Notes under the pieces: generated by a model
Database searches by the model: none
Seen by the model: the letters and a program-made list of their open reading frames with translations, nothing else
What the model was told of the DNA's origin: nothing
Part shown: piece after piece, positions 52,368 through 61,631 of the stretch
Layout: each line of letters begins with the position of its first letter
How positions within the stretch are numbered: the stretch's first letter is position 1
DNA from: Algoriphagus aestuariicola
Lineage (GTDB): Bacteria; Bacteroidota; Bacteroidia; Cytophagales; Cyclobacteriaceae
Assembly: GCF_017254835.1 (NCBI RefSeq)
Contig: NZ_JAFKCW010000003.1
Span: 744,001 to 808,000 of the forward strand
DNA length: 64,000 nt
Direction: 5' to 3'
Translations under genes and position numbers: made by a program

Positions 52368-54770
52368 GTGAACTTTAGAATTACGCTTTTGGTCTTTTTC
52401 TTCCTCCCTATCACCCTTTTTGCACAGGGTATTCTCAAAGGAAGAGTTTTCAATCCTGTAAACAACGAGCCCGTGCCGTTTGCCAACGTACTCATCCTGG
52501 GTACTGAGCTAGGCGGAATATCCGACGAAAACGGCAACTACGAAATCTCCAGTATCCCGCCTGGACTTTACAACGTCAGGGCGAGTTTTGTCGGGTTCAA
52601 GCCGCTGACCCAGTTCGAGGTGCAGATCTCGCTGGCCCGCTCGGTACAGCTGGACTTTGCCTTGCAGGAGGAAGCTTCTGAGCTGAGTGAAGTAGTGGTG
52701 AGTTCGGAGTTTGTGCGATCGGAGGAGACACCGATCTCTGCCCGAAAACTCAACACCAACGAAATCGAGCGCTATCCGGGTGGCAACCGCGACATCTCCA
52801 AAGTAATCCAATCGCTTCCTGGCGTAGCATCCACGGCGAGTTTCCGAAACGACATCATCATCCGGGGCGGTGCTCCCAATGAAAACAAGTTTTTTGTGGA
52901 TGAGATCGAGGTGCCGGTGATCAACCATTTTGCCACGCAAGGCTCATCGGGTGGACCGGTGGGCATCCTGAACGTGAACTTGATCAAAGACGTGGAGGTA
53001 GTCACAGGTGGATTCCCCTCGGATCGCATGGACGCGATGAGTTCATTTTTTGAATTCCAGCTGAAAGAAGGCAGAAGGGACAAAATGGCCACGCAGCTCA
53101 CACTCGGAGCCTCGGAGCTGACGCTTTCCAACGAAGGTCCACTGGGGGAAAAGACCACCTACCTGCTTTCGGCCCGGCGATCATACCTTCAGGGACTCTT
53201 CAAGCTTTTGCAGCTTCCTTTTTTGCCGACTTTCAATGACTTTCAGCTCAAAACCACGACCAAGCTCAACGATAAAACCGAGCTGACTTTCATAGGCCTT
53301 GGTGCGATTGACAAATTTGTGCTCAACGAGGAGATTCCCGAGGGGGAATCTGAGGAAGAACTGGAAAACCGGCTTTATCTGTTGGACGTGCTTCCGATCC
53401 AAAGCCAATGGAACTACGCAACTGGAGTCAAGTTGAAGCGATTTCGGGAAAATGGCTTCTGGACTTTTGTCCTCAGCCGAAATATGCTCAACAATCAGTC
53501 TTATAAGTATGCCGGAAATGACGAAAGCGCTCCCGGAAACCTCCTGTTCGACTATTCTTCCCAAGAATCGGAAAATAAGTTTAGAGCAGAAAACAGCATC
53601 TTTGGTCAAGGCTTTACGGTAAAATACGGCTTCAATTACCAATACTCCAGGTATTTCATTAGCAACTATGACCGCTCCACGCTTGCGGCGAGCGGTGAGG
53701 TGATAGATGTTGAGTCCAAAACAAATTTCAACCAGTATGGTGCCTTTATCTCCGGCAGCAAAAACTTTCTCAAGGACCGGTTTCTGATTAGTGGCGGTAT
53801 TCGGATGGATGGAGCGGACTTTGCCGAAACAGCCTCCAATCCTTTGAATCAGATCAGTCCTAGGATCACATTTTCCTACCAACTTAGACCCAATTTCTTC
53901 GCTACAGCAAATGCCGGAATCTATTACCAAAAGCCACCCTACACCGTACTCGGCTATCGAAATAACGAGGGAGAGCTGGAAAATCAGGACGGCGACGTGC
54001 GCTTCATCCGTAATTCCCAGCTCATCGCAGGTTTAGAGTGGATGGTTCCGGACAAAAACCGGCGGTTTACCCTAGAGGCTTTCTATAAGAAATACAGCAA
54101 CTATCCTTCTTCCGTCCGAAACGGGATCTCACTGGCCAATCTGGGGGCTGACTTTGGAGTGATTGGTAATGAGCCTGTCGTTTCCAATTCAGAAGGCCGA
54201 GCATACGGCATGGAGTTTTTAGCCCAGCAGCGTTTGTTCAATGACTTTTATGGGATTGCTGCACTGACCCTGGTACGAAGTGAGTTTACCAACCCGAATA
54301 CGGATGGCTATGCACCTTCGGCTTGGGACAACAAGTTTATCGTGAGTCTCACGGCAGGCAAGCGCTTCGGCAAAAATTGGGAAGTGGGCGCAAGGTGGAG
54401 ATTTTTGGGCGGAACGCCCTACACTCCCTACGATCTGGAGGAGTCCAGCCTGATAGCCAACTGGGACCTGAGAAATGCAGGAATCTTGGACTACTCGCAG
54501 ATTAACGCCGTCCGCTTGGATCCTTTCCACCAGCTTGATGTTAGGATTGACAAAAAGTATTATTTCCGCCGCTGGAATCTCAATTGGTACGTCGATGTTC
54601 AAAACCTCTACAATTTCCAAGCGGAGCAGCCGCCAGTTCTTGTTCCGGTCAGGGATACCTCGGGAAATATCCTCATCGACCCCAACGATCCCAGTCGGTA
54701 CCAACTCAAGCTATTGGAAAACCCGGCAGGAAATCTCCTACCTACCGTGGGAATCATTGTGGAGTTTTAG
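52368..54770 (+). CDS. TonB-dependent receptor with carboxypeptidase-like N-terminal domain
   Basis: 800 residues; GTG start with a signal peptide ending near LFAQ (20). A CarboxypepD_reg-like beta sandwich (about 21-105; ILKGRVFNPVNNEPVPFANV) precedes the plug domain (about 115-230; SLPGVASTASFRNDIIIRGG) and a 22-strand barrel that ends in an aromatic strand (VGIIVEF). It imports a large substrate across the outer membrane with TonB energy; the ligand is not evident and no SusD follows. It starts 90 bases after crtW, but nothing else links it to pigments. Its last four bases overlap the end of the convergent YdeI-like gene. Confidence 0.92.
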   Translation: MNFRITLLVFFFLPITLFAQGILKGRVFNPVNNEPVPFANVLILGTELGGISDENGNYEISSIPPGLYNVRASFVGFKPLTQFEVQISLARSVQLDFALQEEASELSEVVVSSEFVRSEETPISARKLNTNEIERYPGGNRDISKVIQSLPGVASTASFRNDIIIRGGAPNENKFFVDEIEVPVINHFATQGSSGGPVGILNVNLIKDVEVVTGGFPSDRMDAMSSFFEFQLKEGRRDKMATQLTLGASELTLSNEGPLGEKTTYLLSARRSYLQGLFKLLQLPFLPTFNDFQLKTTTKLNDKTELTFIGLGAIDKFVLNEEIPEGESEEELENRLYLLDVLPIQSQWNYATGVKLKRFRENGFWTFVLSRNMLNNQSYKYAGNDESAPGNLLFDYSSQESENKFRAENSIFGQGFTVKYGFNYQYSRYFISNYDRSTLAASGEVIDVESKTNFNQYGAFISGSKNFLKDRFLISGGIRMDGADFAETASNPLNQISPRITFSYQLRPNFFATANAGIYYQKPPYTVLGYRNNEGELENQDGDVRFIRNSQLIAGLEWMVPDKNRRFTLEAFYKKYSNYPSSVRNGISLANLGADFGVIGNEPVVSNSEGRAYGMEFLAQQRLFNDFYGIAALTLVRSEFTNPNTDGYAPSAWDNKFIVSLTAGKRFGKNWEVGARWRFLGGTPYTPYDLEESSLIANWDLRNAGILDYSQINAVRLDPFHQLDVRIDKKYYFRRWNLNWYVDVQNLYNFQAEQPPVLVPVRDTSGNILIDPNDPSRYQLKLLENPAGNLLPTVGIIVEF

Positions 54771-55228
54771 CCTTCAGGCCCCAAAACGGCTAGAAGTTTG
54801 ATGATGCGGTCTGCCTTGGCTTGGTCGCTGTCGGCGCTATAGATGAATTCTACCCACTCCTTCTGCTTGGCTTCGCTCAGTTTTTGGAAAAGTGGGAGTT
54901 TTCCCGGATCGTCCTTTAGGCAATCGATCAGTTCTTGGGGAATGGATGAAGGGATATCTTCCCGAAACAGCTTCAGTCGCACCACATCTCCTTCTTCTTT
55001 TCCAATGTGTGTTCGGATTGGTTTGGATATGGGGAGAAAAAGTATGCCCTTTTTCATGGGCATGAGGTGTTTTCCGACAAATTCAAAGTCGTCCACCGAT
55101 CCGTTGAGTTTGACCATTCCAAAAGCCTTGCCTCCCGGCAATTGTCCTACTGGTATACGTATGAAAGTCCAACCTCCCTTGCCAGGAAAGCGCTCCAACA
55201 AAAATTCTCCTTCCAGTATCAGTTCCAT
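54767..55228 (-). CDS. YdeI/OmpD-associated-like protein with DUF1905 domain
   Basis: 153 residues. The N-terminal half matches DUF1905 (GKGGWTFIRIPVGQLPGGKAFGMVKLNGSVDDF near 16-48, a small beta barrel) and the C-terminal half the YdeI-like bacteriocin-protection helical domain (AKQKEWVEFIYSADSDQAKADRI near 120-142). No enzymatic activity is known. Its stop codon lies within the last codons of the TonB receptor on the other strand. Confidence 0.85.
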   Translation of the reverse strand: MELILEGEFLLERFPGKGGWTFIRIPVGQLPGGKAFGMVKLNGSVDDFEFVGKHLMPMKKGILFLPISKPIRTHIGKEEGDVVRLKLFREDIPSSIPQELIDCLKDDPGKLPLFQKLSEAKQKEWVEFIYSADSDQAKADRIIKLLAVLGPEG

Positions 55229-55240
55229 CGCAAAAAAATA

Positions 55241-55258
55241 GAGCGGGTTTCCCCGCTC
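55241..55258 (-). terminator. Hairpin terminator of the first paralogous barrel gene
   Basis: GAGCGGG (55241-55247) pairs with CCCGCTC (55252-55258); on the minus strand it is followed by TATTTTTTTG. It lies 21 bases after the stop at 55279. Confidence 0.82.
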
Positions 55259-55278
55259 CGGTCATCAGTGGTAAGTGA

Positions 55279-55725
55279 TCAATTGAATCTCCATCGTATG
55301 TTGAGGCCGAAGCCACCGGCATCAAAGCTGGTCTCCTCGACGATGATAAAATAAGGTCTCCAGTCCAGGCCGATGGTCAAAGGAACTTCGGAAAAGGGGT
55401 ATTCTGCGCCAATCTCCCCCGCTACGCCAAACTTGAAATCGTTAGCCAGAAATAAGGAAGGGCCAAAACCGGCGTACCATTTGAAATCCGAGGTGGAGAT
55501 GTCGTCATAAATTGGGTTCCAAAGTGCGTCAATGCCGACACCATCGTTGCCGAAGCTGACGTCAGCATGTATTCTGCTGAAGTCGCCGAGGGCAAATACC
55601 CCGTCAACGGCGACATTGTTGCCATTGACATTGCCGAATCGAATACCCACCTCCTGTGCTTGGGATTCCAGCGCAGCGAAAAGCCCCAAGAAAAGGACGA
55701 AGGAGAAAACTTTTAAAAGCTTCAT
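55279..55725 (-). CDS. Exported outer-membrane-protein-like protein, paralogue A
   Basis: 148 residues, signal peptide ending near SQAQ (23). The mature part is a small all-beta protein with repeated Gly/aromatic strands (VGIRFGNVNGNNVAVDGVFALG; WYAGFGPSLFL; a terminal FGLNIRWRF strand), as in eight-stranded outer-membrane barrels. It is similar along its length to the neighbour at 55909-56382, showing a tandem duplication. Function unknown. It has its own terminator. Confidence 0.78.
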   Translation of the reverse strand: MKLLKVFSFVLFLGLFAALESQAQEVGIRFGNVNGNNVAVDGVFALGDFSRIHADVSFGNDGVGIDALWNPIYDDISTSDFKWYAGFGPSLFLANDFKFGVAGEIGAEYPFSEVPLTIGLDWRPYFIIVEETSFDAGGFGLNIRWRFN

Positions 55726-55878
55726 AAATAAATCAGTTTGTATTGTGATAGGTTGGTTTGTAAAAAAAGCCTTCCGATTTCCCGAAAGATCTTGCTGCGA
55801 TCTAGCTAAAATTGCGCCAATTGTAAAGATGAACCGAAAAATCCGAGCTTCTGAAGGGCTTGGCGGAAGTGAAAAAAA

Positions 55879-55900
55879 AGCGCGGGATTTTTCCCGCGCT
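55879..55900 (-). terminator. Hairpin terminator of the second paralogous barrel gene
   Basis: AGCGCGGGA (55879-55887) pairs with TCCCGCGCT (55892-55900) around TTTT; on the minus strand eight T follow. A strong intrinsic terminator nine bases after the stop at 55909. Confidence 0.9.
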
Positions 55901-55908
55901 CGTCATTT

Positions 55909-56382
55909 CTAATTCGAAGTATTGCTACTGCCTCCACCACCAAATCTCCAGCGGATGTTTAGCCCAAACTGATCTGCCAGAAAATCTGTGTCCTCCACGA
56001 TTCGGAAGTTGGGTCGCCAGTCGGCGCCGATCACGATCGGGATTTCGGAAAACGCATATTCCACCCCGATCTCACCAGCTATCCCAAAGGCGAATGGGTC
56101 TCCCAAAAAGAAAGACGGACCAAAGCCGGCGTACCAATTGAAACCGCTGCTGGCAATAGGGCGATACAGCGGATTCCACAACGCATCGATACCGACGCCA
56201 TTGCCACCGAAGCTTACGTCGGCATGAATTCTACTGAACTTTCCCAATCCAAAGACTCCATCAATGGCGACGTTATTTCCTGAAAAGTTGCCAAAACGGA
56301 CACCTAGTTCCTGAGCGTTGCTCTCAAGTGAGGCTGCAAAAGCAAAAAATGCAACCAAGCTGAAGATCTTTAAATATTTCAT
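55909..56382 (-). CDS. Exported outer-membrane-protein-like protein, paralogue B
   Basis: 157 residues from the ATG at 56382; nine more upstream codons are open but the ATG gives the same signal peptide layout as its paralogue (ends near SNAQ). The mature sequence follows the same strand order as paralogue A (GVRFGNFSGNNVAIDGVFGLG; WYAGFGPSFFL; FGLNIRWRFGGG), then a short Gly/Ser tail. Separate terminators after each copy suggest that the duplication carried its own expression signals. Confidence 0.78.
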   Translation of the reverse strand: MKYLKIFSLVAFFAFAASLESNAQELGVRFGNFSGNNVAIDGVFGLGKFSRIHADVSFGGNGVGIDALWNPLYRPIASSGFNWYAGFGPSFFLGDPFAFGIAGEIGVEYAFSEIPIVIGADWRPNFRIVEDTDFLADQFGLNIRWRFGGGGSSNTSN

Positions 56383-56441
56383 CTTTTCTATGGATAAATG
56401 ATAAAACAAAAACTTTCCATGAAAATATTACTTTTTTTCAA

Positions 56442-57128
56442 CTAATCGGTTGTAGGAGAGAGGTTTTTGTAGACAATGCCAGCCAAAACAGCTCCTACAA
56501 TTGGGGCAACCCAAAAAAGCCAAAGCTGCTGTAGGTAGATACCACCTGCGAAAATCGCTTGAGAAGTGCTTCTTGCCGGATTTACGGATGTGTTTGTGAC
56601 TGGAATGCTGATTAGGTGTATCAGGACCAAGCAAAGACCAATGGCCAAGCCGCCAAAACCCGCTGGTGCTTTGGGATGGGTAGCGCCGAGAATCACAAAA
56701 AGAAAAATAAACGTCATGACTACCTCTGTGACAAGAGCTGCTGTCATGGAATAGCCTCCGGGAGAAGCTTCACCAAAGCCATTGGAAGCGAATCCGCCCA
56801 AGTCGACCCCGGCCTTGCCCGTAGCGATGACGTACAAAATTCCTGCTCCCGCGATCCCGCCGAGTACTTGGGCAATGATGTAGGGGAGCAATTCCTTAGA
56901 GTCAAATCTGCCGCCAATCCACAAACCCACCGAGACGGCTGGGTTGAGATGGCAACCAGAAATATGGCCTATCCCATAGGCCATAGTCACCACGGTCAAG
57001 CCAAAAGCCAGGGAGACGCCGACAAAGCCGATCCCGAGCTCAGGAAATCCTGCCGCCAACACGGCACTGCCACATCCTCCCAAGACCAGCCAGAGGGTCC
57101 CGATAAATTCCGCTACTAGTTTTTTCAT
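56442..57128 (-). CDS. aqpZ: Aquaporin Z-type water channel
   Basis: 228 residues with six membrane helices and the two half-helix NPA motifs at 62-64 ([11 protein letters not shown]) and 183-185 (SVNPARS). Arg186 directly after the second NPA and His171 in the [11 protein letters not shown] helix belong to the narrow aromatic/arginine filter of water-selective AqpZ, so glycerol transport is unlikely. Monocistronic on the minus strand. Confidence 0.94.
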   Translation of the reverse strand: MKKLVAEFIGTLWLVLGGCGSAVLAAGFPELGIGFVGVSLAFGLTVVTMAYGIGHISGCHLNPAVSVGLWIGGRFDSKELLPYIIAQVLGGIAGAGILYVIATGKAGVDLGGFASNGFGEASPGGYSMTAALVTEVVMTFIFLFVILGATHPKAPAGFGGLAIGLCLVLIHLISIPVTNTSVNPARSTSQAIFAGGIYLQQLWLFWVAPIVGAVLAGIVYKNLSPTTD

Positions 57129-57221
57129 GATAAAAGGATTTAAGGTTGTTAAAAATTGATAGGATAAAAGATACTAAAATGGACTCAACAATCAGATTGT
57201 AAAATATTTACCAGAGTGTTT

Positions 57222-58187
57222 CTACTTCGTCAAAAAAACCGGTGCCAGTTGCGTCCGGATCAGCGTGTCGGTCAAGATCCGCTGCTCCTTGCTCTCCCAA
57301 TTCATCAGCACGATGTGGTATTGGTTTGTGATGGTGTCTTGAAACTGGTCAAAGACCAGCCATTTACCGTCAGGACTCCAGTCGTGGTATACCTCGTCTT
57401 TTCCGCTGTTGGACAATTGCCTTCCGTTTGATCCGTCTGGACTGACAGCAAAGATGAAGGTGTGGTCGCCTCGGGAACTTGCATAGGAGATGAAGTTCTC
57501 GGTAGGATGCCACTTTAGCGCGCCCGCCTTGTATCCGTGGCTGAGAGCCGCGGGGTCTTCTGCGGGAAAATGGGTCAGCTGCCGCTCTCCGCTACCGTCC
57601 CGGTTGATCAGGAAGACTTCAGGAAAGATCCCCTCAACTTTTGCTTTGGGGCTTTTGACAAATGCGATCTGTAAACCGTCTGGAGAAAAAGCAGGATCTT
57701 GAAAATGATGCAGTGAATCACTGATCAGAGGTTTGAAGCTGCCGTCATCCAAATCGATGAGAAAAAGCTGATATCGGATCGTGGGTGTTGGCCGTGCCGA
57801 AACGACCATTTCATTTGTCTTTGGATCTAGATCCATCCAACTGTCTTCCAGACGAAGGCCACTTAGTTTTTTCACCGCAGTCCCTTCCGCGCTCATTTCA
57901 TACAGGAAAAAATTACGGTAAGCGGTATCCCTGTCACTGATGAAATAGATTTTGTCCCGATGGGCCAGATAGGTCCAGGCAACATCTGGATGCTTGGTCA
58001 GATTTTTTGATGCAGGGGCAGAGTCGAGACTTAGGAGGTGGATTTCCCAATTGTCCTTGGCAATAGAATCCGGCTCAAAGGTATTGTAGGCGATAAAATA
58101 GCCTTCTTCCCTGACAGAGTCCGACTGCTTTGCAGTACAGGATAAGGCTATAAAAAATGCCGCAAAGCTATAGGAAAGCGATCTCAT
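57222..58187 (-). CDS. TolB-like beta-propeller lipoprotein
   Basis: 321 residues from the ATG at 58187. The signal ends in a lipobox (I-A-L-S-C), so lipid-anchored in the periplasm. The rest contains WD40-like/PD40 propeller blades typical of TolB, for example DPAFSPDGLQIAFVKS near 155-170, ALKWHPTENFISYASSRGDHTFIFA near 225-250 and YHDWSPDGKWLVFDQF near 275-290. It is much shorter than TolB and lacks its N-terminal domain, so it is probably a protein- or glycan-binding propeller rather than the Tol-Pal component. Confidence 0.85.
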   Translation of the reverse strand: MRSLSYSFAAFFIALSCTAKQSDSVREEGYFIAYNTFEPDSIAKDNWEIHLLSLDSAPASKNLTKHPDVAWTYLAHRDKIYFISDRDTAYRNFFLYEMSAEGTAVKKLSGLRLEDSWMDLDPKTNEMVVSARPTPTIRYQLFLIDLDDGSFKPLISDSLHHFQDPAFSPDGLQIAFVKSPKAKVEGIFPEVFLINRDGSGERQLTHFPAEDPAALSHGYKAGALKWHPTENFISYASSRGDHTFIFAVSPDGSNGRQLSNSGKDEVYHDWSPDGKWLVFDQFQDTITNQYHIVLMNWESKEQRILTDTLIRTQLAPVFLTK

Positions 58188-58323
58188 GGGAACCGATTTT
58201 CGGAATTTAGGCATTTTCCCAAATCTTTGCTACCCACGCAGTTAGACTTCTAGATTCCGGGCAAATAAAAATCACCCTTCGGCCGGCCGGCCTTTTATGC
58301 TCAAGCTTAGTCTTAGCCAATCG

Positions 58324-58692
58324 CTATTTCTTGAAAATAAAGTAAACAGCCAATATCAGAAACATCGCCCCGATGGCATGGTTCCATCGAAGAGTTTCTG
58401 TTTTGAAGGCGATCAAGGTAAAGATCATGAAAACGACCAGCGTGATCGCTTCCTGCAGGACTTTGAGTTGGACGAGCGAAAAGGGCCCTCCGTTTCCGGA
58501 GAAACCGATTTTGTTGGCAGGAACCTGAAAGCAATATTCAAATAGCGCTATGCCCCAGCTGATTAGGATCACGGAGACCAATCCCAACTTGCTAAACCAT
58601 TTCCATTCGGCAAATTTCAGGTGCCCGTACCAGGCTAGTGTCATGAAGGTATTTGAGAGGATTAGCAGACCAATGGTAAGAAGTGCTTTCAT
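58324..58692 (-). CDS. DUF486 (DMT-like) small membrane protein
   Basis: 122 residues with four hydrophobic segments. The DUF486 pattern is clear: NTFMTLAWYGHLKF near 14-27, SWGIALFEYCFQVPANKIGF near 45-64 and a final helix ending in a lysine tail. The family has the fold of small drug/metabolite transporters but no known substrate. A GC-rich palindrome (58281-58292) lies beyond its 3' end and could form a terminator with the upstream neighbour. Confidence 0.87.
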   Translation of the reverse strand: MKALLTIGLLILSNTFMTLAWYGHLKFAEWKWFSKLGLVSVILISWGIALFEYCFQVPANKIGFSGNGGPFSLVQLKVLQEAITLVVFMIFTLIAFKTETLRWNHAIGAMFLILAVYFIFKK

Positions 58693-58761
58693 GGAGAGAA
58701 GAGAATAACGCAGCGAATTTCGAAAAAAACCGAACCCCTCAACACGCTCTTACCGCAAATT

Positions 58762-60096
58762 CTACTCCACTAGTTTATCGTTCACCCTGACGTTGCGCAG
58801 CGTGAAATTCTTGACAATCCCCTGATCGATTTTTGCGTTGCTTGCTCTGATTGTCAAATTTTCGAATGAAAAATCCCTCAGCCTATCATGCTCCGTGATC
58901 GCCACGTCAAAGAAGATCTCGCAATCCAGCTCAATGTTTTTCATCGTGATGAACTGTGACTCGGAGATTGGTACATCTTTTCGTCCCTTTAAGTCAAAGA
59001 ATTGAGTCCAAGGCTTCACATAGATCATACTATAAGCCTGTCCGATGATGTTTTCTACCGATATATGCTCGTAGAGCTGAGGGGTATCTGGGCGCATCTT
59101 CAGCCAAAGGAGGCGACGGGCATCCTGCACTTTGATGTTGCGGAGGATGACGTTTTTGTTGTGGATCGCTTCACTCCCACAGGTCATCGCCGCATGACAA
59201 AATCCAAATTCACTGTCTTCGATCAGGATGTTGGTGTTTGCTCCGTTGTTTGGGTCTTGGTCGGCCCAGGGTCCTTTGCCGCCCTTTAGCGCGATGGCAT
59301 CGTCATTGACGGAGAGGTAGCAGCCCTTGATCAGGACATTGTTGACCACATCAAGGTCAATGGCGTCGGTGCTGGGCGCTTTTACCGGAGCGTGTGGTGA
59401 GGTGATGGTCAGATCGAGAATCTTAACGTTTTCACACTGGTAATAGTGGCTGCTCCAGAAACCCGCATTGATCAGCGATACGTCTTGAAGCTGTACATTG
59501 TTGCTTTTCCAGATGAACACCAGCCGGGGGCGGGACACTTCCAAGTTTGTGCAATTGGGATCCTCTTCCCTTCTTTTCCAAAATGCCTCCCAAAATTTTA
59601 GTCCATTCCCGTCTATGGTTCCTTGGCCGCTGATGGTGAAGCCATCGACCCCATAGGCGTTCACCAGGGCGGCGTAGTAGTCCAGGTTTTGACCCTCCAT
59701 GCGGGAGGGAATCAGCGGGTAGTTGGCAATTTCATCCGAGCCTTTGAGCACCGCTCCTTCTTCGAGGTGAAGGTGGGTTTTGGGTTTGAAAAAGAGCGCC
59801 CCGCTGAGAAACGTGCCTCTGGGAACGAGGATCACTCCGCCACCCTTTGCCGCGGCTTCATCGATGACACGCTGGATTTGCTGGGTTTGGAGAAGTGTTG
59901 AATCGTTTTTTACCCCAAAATCGGTGATTCTATAAGCCTTTCCCAGATCCTCCAACCCTACCTTGCTGTAGTCCCTAAACCAATCCGACATAGGACTGCC
60001 ATCTGGCCAAGTATCGTTCGATTGGGCTTGAGCAAAGTTGCCGAAATAGAGGGCTAACGATAAGGCTGAAAGGATTAGAAAATAAGTTTTTTTCAT
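58762..60096 (-). CDS. Glycoside hydrolase family 28 (polygalacturonase-like), exported
   Basis: 444 residues, signal peptide ending near AQAQ (25). A right-handed beta-helix protein with GH28 catalytic features: Asp244 (S-T-D-A-I-D), the Asp265-Asp266 pair (VNDDAIALKGG), a His at 301 in the GFCHAAMTCGSE turn (GHG-like site) and R-L-L-W-L-K near 328-333. These acids hydrolyse alpha-1,4-galacturonan and related pectin linkages by inversion. The galactose- or rhamnose-type specificity is not resolved. It lies divergent to the ECF/FecR/SusC locus, with an aldolase gene between them. Confidence 0.92.
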   Translation of the reverse strand: MKKTYFLILSALSLALYFGNFAQAQSNDTWPDGSPMSDWFRDYSKVGLEDLGKAYRITDFGVKNDSTLLQTQQIQRVIDEAAAKGGGVILVPRGTFLSGALFFKPKTHLHLEEGAVLKGSDEIANYPLIPSRMEGQNLDYYAALVNAYGVDGFTISGQGTIDGNGLKFWEAFWKRREEDPNCTNLEVSRPRLVFIWKSNNVQLQDVSLINAGFWSSHYYQCENVKILDLTITSPHAPVKAPSTDAIDLDVVNNVLIKGCYLSVNDDAIALKGGKGPWADQDPNNGANTNILIEDSEFGFCHAAMTCGSEAIHNKNVILRNIKVQDARRLLWLKMRPDTPQLYEHISVENIIGQAYSMIYVKPWTQFFDLKGRKDVPISESQFITMKNIELDCEIFFDVAITEHDRLRDFSFENLTIRASNAKIDQGIVKNFTLRNVRVNDKLVE

Positions 60097-60181
60097 AGAC
60101 TGGACGCTCTGGTCAAATGGCTTGAATGGCTAAATATAAGCAGGGAAGCGACTTTAGCCCGTCAAGCTCTGTCCTGCTTTC

Positions 60182-61072
60182 TCAGGTGATTGACGCTTCA
60201 TAGATCTTGTCAATCGCGTTTTTCAGTGAATTGGAGAATTCTTTGGCGCTTTGGCCAGCTTGCAGATCGTCAAGCAGGGCGCGCGAAAAGCTGGCGATCA
60301 TTCCTTCATTTTTTCTCAGTAGGCCACAGGCTTCTTCCAGACTATAGCCACCAGACAAGGCAAAAACCCGCAAAACCTTCGTGTGGGCGATCAGTGGCCT
60401 GTAGAGATTTTCCTGGCTCGGAATGGTCAGCTTCAAGATCACGGATTGTCCTTCAGTCAGGATATCCAGCTCTGCCATGATTGCCTCCAGCAGAATTTTC
60501 TCGATTTTGTCTTTGTCTTTCGCGTGGATATCCACTTCGGGCTCCAGGATCGGGACCAATCCGTGGGCGAGGATGACTTTTCCGATTGCAAATTGCTGCT
60601 TGACGATGGAGACGATTCCCTCGATGTCGTTTTCGAGGATGACAGACCTCATTTTGGTTCCAAATATCCCCTTGGCTTTGGCGTCCTCCAGCACTTTGGG
60701 GAGGTCTGGGATGTCCTTCATATGCTGCACCCCATTGGATTTGGCCTCTAGGCCTTTGTCGATTTTTAGAAAGGGAACGATGTTTTTTGCCCAGAGATAC
60801 TCCGGCGTCTGCATCCCGTCCACCTGAGCATTCATGGTCTTTTCGAAGAGTATGACCCCGATGATCTTATCTCCCGAAAAAGCCGCATCAGTCATCACTC
60901 TGGCCCGCATTCCATGAATCAGGGAAAACATCTGCTCCTCTGAATTGTACTCGGATTCCGTTATTCCATAGGCTTCAAGCGCTTTCGGTGTGCTTCCTCC
61001 GCTTTGGTCCAGCGCGGCGATGAAGCCCTTTCCCTCCTTTATTCTTTGATATTGTTTTTCAAATGTGTCCAT
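60182..61072 (-). CDS. Class I fructose-bisphosphate aldolase
   Basis: 296 residues, the size of the bacterial class I Schiff-base aldolases. The N terminus FEKQYQRIKEGKGFIAALDQ and the GGSTPKALEAYGI segment are the family signature; the Schiff-base Lys is expected in SVILKLTIPSQ near 214, with the other active-site Lys and Glu in the barrel strands (VPILEPEVD). It splits fructose 1,6-bisphosphate into triose phosphates in glycolysis, or the reverse. Single-gene unit; next to GH28 it may help use released sugars, but this is only suggested by position. Confidence 0.93.
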   Translation of the reverse strand: MDTFEKQYQRIKEGKGFIAALDQSGGSTPKALEAYGITESEYNSEEQMFSLIHGMRARVMTDAAFSGDKIIGVILFEKTMNAQVDGMQTPEYLWAKNIVPFLKIDKGLEAKSNGVQHMKDIPDLPKVLEDAKAKGIFGTKMRSVILENDIEGIVSIVKQQFAIGKVILAHGLVPILEPEVDIHAKDKDKIEKILLEAIMAELDILTEGQSVILKLTIPSQENLYRPLIAHTKVLRVFALSGGYSLEEACGLLRKNEGMIASFSRALLDDLQAGQSAKEFSNSLKNAIDKIYEASIT

Positions 61073-61631
61073 GCTTGCTGTTGTTTTTTGGTTTGATTGA
61101 GGTGGATAATCTGTGCAAAGCCCGTACTAACAGCGACGTAGTCTGATGAAACTTCAGCAAGTGAGCCGGATTTTCACGTGGTTTTTCGGTTTGAAAATGT
61201 TTCCCACCAGTTTCCAGTCGGTGAAGAGAGCGGTAGTGAGCGCCGCCAACAATGCTTCCATGGCTAGTAAAGGTTGCCGAAGCAAAGGGAAGATACAACA
61301 GCTAAAACTTTAATACCTAGTGGGTTTCCCTCAACGATCTTAGATACGGTTTTCAAAGCGGCAGGAAAACTACCAAAGTCTTTTAAATGCCAAGATTATA
61401 ATTTAGGCCATCTGTCCAAATAATATTTTGAGATATTTAAAAAAATAGACTAATGGCTAGTATTTAGTCTAAAAATCTGTAAAAGCGGTTTTGTTCCAAA
61501 CAAAAAATAATATTATTGGGCATAGAATTTTGGAAAGTGGTCCCAGCGACAGCAGAAAAGTCACCTCCAAAAAGCCGAGTTTTTTTGGCGCAAAAAGCAC
61601 AGTTTACATCGAGTCTTGTAGTTTAGTTAGT
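61073..61631. other. Intergenic region upstream of the ECF sigma gene
   Basis: 559 bases between divergent genes. A frame continues upstream of the sigma ATG to 61491 but its extra residues do not look like sigma protein. The region contains the dyad at 61446-61471 and probably the promoters of both genes. A minus-strand frame at 61059-61298 has no support. Confidence 0.7.
61446..61471. promoter_or_regulatory. Inverted repeat in the promoter region of the ECF sigma gene
   Basis: TAGACTAA (61446-61453) and TTAGTCTA (61464-61471) form an 8-base dyad with a 10-base spacer, 160 bases before the sigma ATG. Probable regulator site, binding protein unknown. Confidence 0.4.

Noticed and set aside
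57222-58187. TolB of the Tol-Pal system
   Set aside because: It lacks the N-terminal TolB domain, has a lipobox, and no tolA/tolQ/tolR/pal genes are near; described only as TolB-like propeller.
58281-58292. GGCCGGCCGGCC palindrome
   Set aside because: Could be a terminator or a simple GC repeat; without a T-run or a clear stem-loop it was not listed as a feature.
61491-61631. Upstream extension of the ECF sigma factor
   Set aside because: The extra 47 codons do not resemble sigma N termini; the ATG at 61632 gives the normal length.
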